Source: an uncultured Eubacteriales bacterium (GTDB lineage Bacteria > Bacillota_A > Clostridia > Peptostreptococcales > Anaerovoracaceae). From it: a DNA stretch of 18,246 bases. The notes under the pieces were generated by a model. That model had not been told where the DNA came from. It worked only from the letters and a program-made list of their open reading frames with translations, and did no database searches. Shown here one piece after another: positions 14,221 through 18,246 of this stretch (position 1 is its first letter; the number at the start of each line of letters is the position of its first letter). A program made the translations under genes and the position numbers. The stretch is from contig CADATR010000018.1 of the NCBI GenBank assembly GCA_902790885.1, forward strand, positions 1-18,246, in the 5' to 3' direction.

Positions 14221-14951
14221 TTGACAAGCTTCTCCTTTTCGGCTCTGCTCAGCTTCTTTATTGCATATTCACGGCGCTGAGCTTCGCTTTTATCATCGAA
14301 TTCTTCAGTGTATATAAGCTCGACCGGCAGGCGCGCTCTCGTGTACTTTGCCCCTTTGCCGGAGTTATGCACTCTTGTTCTGCGCTCCGGATCAGTCGTA
14401 TATCCCGTATAAAATGTCCCGTCAGCACACCGCAGGATATATACGTAATGCTTCTTATCCTCAGAATGGGTCGCCTTGATCAGTGACTCAAGTACAACCC
14501 TCGCCGCTTCATATGCCTCCGGCCACTCACTGGCGCGTGGTCCTCCGATACACAACTCTGTTTCTTCAGGCAAAGATCTGATCCAACTGATGGCAGCCGG
14601 CACATCTTTCAAACCTTCAGCCGTGAACATAGGCTTGCCGAGAGCTCCCCCCTCCTGCAATCCTGTTTCAGTCCCGGGCGAGTCACATGTGCCTTCGGGC
14701 AGAATAGTAAGGATCGCGTCGCAGTCACGCATATTCCATTTTGTCCGTTGTTCTGTTCCTTCTGAAGGGGTCTCGGTAAGCTCCGGATAGTCCATAAGCA
14801 AGCCGGGAGCAACATCGTAGTCCTCTGCCCAACCATTTTTAGGGCACCATCCGCAGAGAGGAATATCGTGCTCCCTGGCAAAGTCCATTGCCGCCCTGTC
14901 AACGCCGGTCTGACCGCCCGTACGGATCCTGATTATTTTCTTTAGCATCAT
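14205..14951 (-). CDS. fusion protein: SLOG/YpsA-like 'molybdenum carrier' domain plus UPF0213 GIY-YIG nuclease domain
   Basis: The 248-residue product joins two families. Residues about 8-150 match the putative molybdenum-carrier/cpYpsA group of SLOG nucleotide-binding folds: [16 protein letters not shown], the [14 protein letters not shown] block, [16 protein letters not shown] and [15 protein letters not shown]. Residues about 168-240 form a complete UPF0213 (YhbQ-like) GIY-YIG domain: [37 protein letters not shown], and [14 protein letters not shown] with the metal-binding glutamate. The ATG pair at 14951/14948 is used because the upstream extension to 14978 needs a TTG; no good ribosome binding site is seen. 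The two domains lie in one uninterrupted frame with a short charged linker (THSEDKKH). The next gene, deformylase-like, overlaps its 3' end. Function is unknown. A ligand-sensing domain controlling a nuclease is one possibility. Confidence 0.88.
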   Translation of the reverse strand: MMLKKIIRIRTGGQTGVDRAAMDFAREHDIPLCGWCPKNGWAEDYDVAPGLLMDYPELTETPSEGTEQRTKWNMRDCDAILTILPEGTCDSPGTETGLQEGGALGKPMFTAEGLKDVPAAISWIRSLPEETELCIGGPRASEWPEAYEAARVVLESLIKATHSEDKKHYVYILRCADGTFYTGYTTDPERRTRVHNSGKGAKYTRARLPVELIYTEEFDDKSEAQRREYAIKKLSRAEKEKLVKWKSK

Positions 14952-15166
14952 TGATATCTCTGAAACTCGTCTATGCAAAATCGGAATTTATTGCTGTCTT
15001 TTCTATAACAATCAGCCCGTGAAAAACATGCGTTATTTTGATTTTATGTAGATGATTTTTATAAACTCCTTTTCGTTCCCGGCCAAACCGGAAAAACTCG
15101 GATATTTAATCTGAATCACGCATAATCATTCGTACAAAGCATAGATGACCACCTTAAGGCTGCTAT

Positions 15167-15204
15167 GCTGAATTTATATTATCATAAGCAACCGGGTTTT
15201 CAGA
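15167..15204 (-). repeat. 38-bp repeat, copy 2
   Basis: This is a 34/38 match to 13561-13598 in the same orientation. On the minus strand it reads through TTATGATAATATAAAT, a -10-like stretch, about 215 bases upstream of the SLOG-GIY-YIG start codon. The terminal GCTGC/GCAGC complementarity of copy 1 is lost here. Confidence 0.6.
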
Positions 15205-15285
15205 TCTTTTTGGTGTTGTGTGGATTTGAGGCCAGTCTTTAGATGTGACATAATTCCAGAAGATTTGAAAAAACGACACCACTAA

Positions 15286-15306
15286 TTATGCGTCTTTATC
15301 GCATAA
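15286..15306 (-). terminator. hairpin after the NlpC/P60-like gene, possible weak terminator
   Basis: TTATGCG and CGCATAA are perfect 7-bp arms around a 7-base loop, starting three bases after the stop codon of the gene on the minus strand. The nearest U-run (GTTTTTTC) lies about 12 bases further, so intrinsic termination would be inefficient; it may instead protect the 3' end. Confidence 0.4.
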
Positions 15307-15308
15307 GG

Positions 15309-15923
15309 TTATAGCACAATCTGTTTTCCGCCTATATAGCGGATCGCAAACTCGGTCTCCATAACGTCCCGGATCATTGTGTTGCCTGTCTCCCGGGAAA
15401 CATCAAGCATTTTTCCGTCACCCAGGTAAAGCGACGTGTGATAATATTTGCCCCCCACGAAATGCGCGCATGCATCCCCTCTCTGAAGCGAGTCCATAAC
15501 GTTTTCACCCCTTATGAGCATGATGTCATGTACACCGATACGCTTACGGGCTATGGCAAGTGCCTCTTCAGGATCTGGCAGCTTAGCTATACGGTTCCAG
15601 TTGGAATTATTGATAACATGCGTGCTGCAATTGCACGGTATATGCCCGCCATGATGCCAGCAGGCAAACGGGATGCATATGCAGTTGCTGCCATAGCGCT
15701 TCCCCGGCTCCCTGTTGGAGCAGATAGGACACTTGTGTGTATACGGAGCGAGAAACCTGAATTGAATATATTTCCAGTCCTGCTTGCTGAGTCCGTACGC
15801 GTATTCACATATGTCATCGATGATCTTTGCGTTTGATTCTTTAACGATCCCATCACCGTGATAAGATGCATTCATGTTTAAATCATGGGCTTTAATGCTG
15901 AGACTAATAGATGCGTAAAACAC
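15309..15923 (-). CDS. cysteine-rich NlpC/P60-like (papain-fold) protein without signal peptide
   Basis: The C-terminal half resembles NlpC/P60 amidases or cysteine peptidases: a cysteine cluster SNCICIPFACWHHGG (79-93) that could hold the nucleophile, and YYHTSLYLGDGKMLDVS (160-176) with the histidine of the family's H...YlGdGkm motif. Upstream, a CPIC pair (65-68), the NCIC pair (81, 83), Cys88 and a CNC pair (97, 99) suggest a zinc site. There is no signal peptide, unlike secreted cell-wall hydrolases, so it may act in the cytoplasm or leave by lysis. I use the GTG at 15923, which follows the stop of the metallophosphoesterase gene with no gap and in the same frame. An ATG at 15875 is an alternative, and neither has a clear ribosome binding site. 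The peptidase call rests on two short motifs. Confidence 0.55.
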   Translation of the reverse strand: MFYASISLSIKAHDLNMNASYHGDGIVKESNAKIIDDICEYAYGLSKQDWKYIQFRFLAPYTHKCPICSNREPGKRYGSNCICIPFACWHHGGHIPCNCSTHVINNSNWNRIAKLPDPEEALAIARKRIGVHDIMLIRGENVMDSLQRGDACAHFVGGKYYHTSLYLGDGKMLDVSRETGNTMIRDVMETEFAIRYIGGKQIVL

Positions 15924-16670
15924 CTACTGGTCTCTTTTTTGGCCTCTATCTGATGATTCCGTTCTGATCCCCCTGTACTCCCATGTCACAGTATCTATAA
16001 GCAGGAATTCCTCGGTTCCGATTGGTTCTCCCGTTCTGTACGTTGAGAAAAGGTCACATGATATGACATTCCCGATTCGGTCGATTTCCTCGACGGGAGT
16101 GTGCCCCACTACCTGGAGGATATCCGATTCTCTATACATCTTCTCATAATGGTACTGTGGCCTGGCCCATAACGGCGATGTATCATCCCACATCTCATTC
16201 CTTCCGGAACAATTGATCCTTTCTATTATTGCATCAGTGTCTTCATAATCGATATCCGGTGCATAATACTTCACGGACGCATGAGTAAGTCCGCCGTGAA
16301 CGAAAAGCACATTATCTATCCTGTGGATATATACCATCTGGTTTCTGTCCGGAAGTTCCCTTCTAAGCTCCATCAGCTTTTTTCTTACTACAGGGATTGC
16401 CATATATGAAAAGCCGCTTTCATACTGCAGCCATTCATACGACAGATCGTGATTACCGTAGCACCAGAGTGTATCCGGATAAGCTTTCTGGAACCTGATG
16501 GCAGCATCGAAGGTCTCTTCGTACAGCCCGAGATTGTGTTCCTGCCCCCAGTCATCAGGTATATCCATCAGGCACACTGCTTTCTCGGCAGCGCCTGTAT
16601 ACATTAGTTCTTTTGCTCTGTCAAACATCCACGGCTTAAGGTGGACATCAGGTATTACCAATATCTTCAA
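15924..16670 (-). CDS. calcineurin-like metallophosphoesterase (PPP-type)
   Basis: The 248-residue protein is a dinuclear metal phosphoesterase. Metal and catalytic motifs are visible in order: Asp8 and His10 in IPDVH, Asp36 in MDIPDDWGQ, Asn73-His74-Asp75 in YGNHDLS, His125 in FVHGGLTH and His190 in VVGHTP. The usual glycine before Asp36 (GDxxD) is methionine here. The layout resembles PrpA-like serine/threonine or diadenosine-polyphosphate phosphatases, but the substrate is unknown. Translation starts at a TTG at 16670 that has a strong AAAGGAG seven bases upstream; no ATG fits. After the conserved end near EYRGIR a short charged tail leads to a TAG. The next gene continues in the same frame directly after that stop, suggesting a coupled pair or a split fusion. 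Confidence 0.85.
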   Translation of the reverse strand: MKILVIPDVHLKPWMFDRAKELMYTGAAEKAVCLMDIPDDWGQEHNLGLYEETFDAAIRFQKAYPDTLWCYGNHDLSYEWLQYESGFSYMAIPVVRKKLMELRRELPDRNQMVYIHRIDNVLFVHGGLTHASVKYYAPDIDYEDTDAIIERINCSGRNEMWDDTSPLWARPQYHYEKMYRESDILQVVGHTPVEEIDRIGNVISCDLFSTYRTGEPIGTEEFLLIDTVTWEYRGIRTESSDRGQKRDQ

Positions 16671-16791
16671 ATCTATTCTCCTTTCGATGTCAGCTATTCT
16701 ACGTAATGTATTCAGCTTTCATCGAATCTTAGTTTAATCCATTAGGATACAGGCTTCTGCTTTTCCGTTCTTTTTGGCTGTCCTGTTCCAC

Positions 16792-17997
16792 CTAATCAGA
16801 GTATCTGACCTTTATTACAGGCCGGACTGCAAGAGAGTTATCGACATCGTTTCCCATCAGATTCGCTGATTCTCCAAGTATATATACTGCTTCATCCTGC
16901 TCTCTTCCAGGCGACCTCAGCCACCAGTTGACGCCGCATTTCCTGATATCGTCGCTGACGGTTTTTGATTCGGAATATGTGAACAGATATACCTTATCAT
17001 CTGTGTCATTTCCGCAGTCCATTTCATAGCGAGAATCATCTTCAATAAATGTGTTATGTGAGGTTATGATCGCAGCTTTCTCTCCGTCAGAGAATTTGCT
17101 GTTATAGAAATCCTCATTGAGCCATCTGCGCAGAGTGCAGTTCTCCCAGGTGACACCCGTTTTGTCCTCATTGTATGGCATCTCTGCAACCGGTCCCTGA
17201 CAAAGCAGCGTGCAGACACCATCCGTTTTGTCTGTTACATACCAGGTATATCTGCCAAAAGCCACCACATCACCAACCTGCGCACCGGATATCGCTGTCA
17301 GCTCAGCTGCCTCTTCCTTGGGAGTTCTGTTTATGCCCGATGGGACAGCATCATCCGCAAAACTATAATTCAGGGCAGGCCGGATGGCTCCGTAATAATT
17401 GCCCGCAACATCTCCGGTAAGATCAATCCTGTTTTTTCCGTCACTGTTGTTGCCAACATATGCCACATAGCTGTCATTCACACCCGGTGACCTAAGCCAC
17501 CACCACTGGTTATCCATTTCGTGCCAGTAGCCGCATTCCAGCACCTTGCTGTCAAGCGCATTTGCCTCATCCACACTTAGCAGAAAGATATGATCATTTG
17601 TATCGCTTCCTCCGGGAGTGCCGTATTCACTGTTGGCAGGATTAAGGTTGTGCGTCTTTGCTATCAGTGCTTTTTCCTCTTCGGTGAAAGTGTTGTAGAA
17701 CTTCTCATTAAGCCAGGCTCGCGAAGTGGATTTGTCCCATGTATTGGTTGCTTGATACTCTGCTTTACGAAACGGCATCTTTATCACTGGCTTTTCGGCC
17801 AAAAGCGTGCAGCCCGTCTCCGTTTTTGCTGTAACGTACCACCTGATATCGCCGAATACAACGACATCCCCCACAGACGCTTCCGATAGTTCCACTGCAT
17901 CCTGAGGGGATTCGTGATGTGGAGCACCGCAGCCGGATAATAATAGCGCAATGGCAATCACTGCAGCTGCCAGAATAACAAGCAACATTCTTTTCAT
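16792..17997 (-). CDS. lipoprotein with two tandem DUF6273 modules
   Basis: The 401-residue product starts with MKRMLLVILAAA and a hydrophobic helix ending in the lipobox LLSGC, so Cys23 would be lipidated and the protein anchored outside the membrane. Two repeats follow, about 42-212 and 241-397. Each has a V..GRY/DIRWYV start, a W/CTLRRWLNE-type block, a D.N/DDK/HIFLLS stretch, the WWLRSPG motif (165-172 and 357-364) and a closing RPA/VI motif (IRPALNY, VRPVIKV). This is the DUF6273 pattern common in clostridial surface proteins, whose function is unknown. The module resembles formylglycine-enzyme-like or lectin-like surface folds, but that is only a guess. An AAAGGA ribosome binding site lies close to the ATG. 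It has 121 bases to the metallophosphoesterase gene, in which I see no terminator. Confidence 0.85.
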   Translation of the reverse strand: MKRMLLVILAAAVIAIALLLSGCGAPHHESPQDAVELSEASVGDVVVFGDIRWYVTAKTETGCTLLAEKPVIKMPFRKAEYQATNTWDKSTSRAWLNEKFYNTFTEEEKALIAKTHNLNPANSEYGTPGGSDTNDHIFLLSVDEANALDSKVLECGYWHEMDNQWWWLRSPGVNDSYVAYVGNNSDGKNRIDLTGDVAGNYYGAIRPALNYSFADDAVPSGINRTPKEEAAELTAISGAQVGDVVAFGRYTWYVTDKTDGVCTLLCQGPVAEMPYNEDKTGVTWENCTLRRWLNEDFYNSKFSDGEKAAIITSHNTFIEDDSRYEMDCGNDTDDKVYLFTYSESKTVSDDIRKCGVNWWLRSPGREQDEAVYILGESANLMGNDVDNSLAVRPVIKVRYSD

Positions 17998-18059
17998 CTT
18001 CCTTTTCCCTGTCAGATCGCGAAATCAATTGGCATCTTTACCTCTTAAACTTGAATTTG

Positions 18060-18246
18060 CTAGTCTAATACTCCCCTTATCGAATCATCGAAGCTTTCTG
18101 TGATTAGAGTGATCTGTTCTCCGTTAGATTGGTACCCATCTATGATTTGGTGGTTATCTTGTTTCAGTTGCTCAGCTGAACAATTAGAATCATCAAGCCT
18201 TGTTTCGATATCAGAGCCATGTGATTTTATTTCTTCAAAATGCGAA
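18060..18246 (-). CDS. 3' end of an unidentified gene
   Basis: The last 61 codons of a minus-strand gene enter from the right edge and end at TAG (18062-18060). The residues, such as SHFEEIKSHGSDIETRLDD, EQLKQDNHQIIDGYQ and ITLITESFDDSIRGVLD, are polar and helix-forming, perhaps a coiled coil. I do not recognise the family. It ends 63 bases before the lipoprotein start, so cotranscription is possible. Confidence 0.65.
   Translation of the reverse strand, partial: SHFEEIKSHGSDIETRLDDSNCSAEQLKQDNHQIIDGYQSNGEQITLITESFDDSIRGVLD

Larger units (their letters stand above)
14952..15308. other. 357-base gap with repeat copy 2 and a coding-like relic
   Basis: There is no convincing gene here. The minus frame 15125-15033 spells a protein-like tail ending SGLAGNEKEFIKIIYIKSK and TAA, blocked upstream by a TGA, and may be the remnant of a lost gene. 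Repeat copy 2 (15167-15204) and a hairpin just past the next gene (15286-15306) are the other features. The remaining sequence is AT-rich with no clear promoter except the -10-like TGATAAT in the repeat. Confidence 0.35.

Noticed and set aside
15072..15096. Hairpin CCGG-CCAAA-CCGG considered as a terminator
   Set aside because: The stem is only 4 bp of self-complementary sequence, and the adjacent U-run lies on the wrong side for the minus-strand transcript.
15118..15293. 9-bp inverted repeat ACGCATAAT / ATTATGCGT bounding a 176-base segment, considered as ends of a small mobile element
   Set aside because: The match does not extend, there is no target-site duplication, and part of the right copy belongs to a local hairpin; chance is sufficient.

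Overview
The window looks like the chromosome of a Gram-positive anaerobe of the Clostridia (Bacillota). The evidence is strong GGAGG-type ribosome binding sites, short intergenic gaps, a few GTG and TTG starts, and typical clostridial families (HIRAN small protein, DUF6273 lipoprotein, family-6 hypoxanthine-DNA glycosylase, short peptide deformylase-like protein). I cannot name the genus. No tRNA, rRNA, CRISPR array, transposase or phage module was seen. Almost all genes lie on the minus strand; the only complete plus-strand gene is a LysR regulator.

Region 1 (1-151) holds the 5' part of a HIRAN-domain protein running off the window. Region 2 (282-8345, minus) is an eight-gene catabolic operon, read in transcription order: RraA/HMG-aldolase-like protein, PxpB-, PxpC- and PxpA-like 5-oxoprolinase subunits, a sodium:dicarboxylate/amino-acid symporter, a class I aminotransferase, a D-2-hydroxyacid (hydroxypyruvate) dehydrogenase and a glycerate 2-kinase. 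A LysR regulator (8531-9427) is transcribed divergently and is the likely controller. The last two or three enzymes would take a 2-oxo or hydroxy acid such as hydroxypyruvate through D-glycerate to 2-phosphoglycerate. The front of the operon would import an amino-acid-like compound, open or hydrolyse it with ATP, transaminate it and cleave it with the aldolase. The Pxp subunits and the symporter differ from canonical members at substrate-contacting positions, so the substrate is probably not plain 5-oxoproline or an acidic amino acid. This operon is the best candidate for an undescribed pathway.

Region 3 (9525-12583, minus) is a two-gene MacB/LolD-type ABC cassette (ATPase plus large FtsX-type permease) with a 24-bp imperfect palindrome upstream as a possible operator. 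The gap beyond it (12584-12942) holds a plus-strand remnant that resembles the C-terminus of another LysR protein, and the terminator of the next gene lies inside that remnant on the opposite strand.

Region 4 (12943-14951, minus) carries a family-6 hypoxanthine-DNA glycosylase, possibly preceded by a tiny overlapping membrane ORF, then a strong terminator, a short divergent peptide deformylase-like gene, and an unusual fusion of a SLOG/YpsA-type 'molybdenum carrier' domain to a complete UPF0213 GIY-YIG nuclease domain. A 38-bp sequence is repeated upstream of the glycosylase gene and upstream of the fusion gene.

Region 5 (15309-18246, minus) has a cysteine-rich NlpC/P60-like protein, a metallophosphoesterase in the same reading frame and separated from it by a single TAG codon, a lipoprotein with two tandem DUF6273 modules, and the 3' end of an unidentified gene. 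Domain names rest on motifs recognised by eye; no database search was possible.
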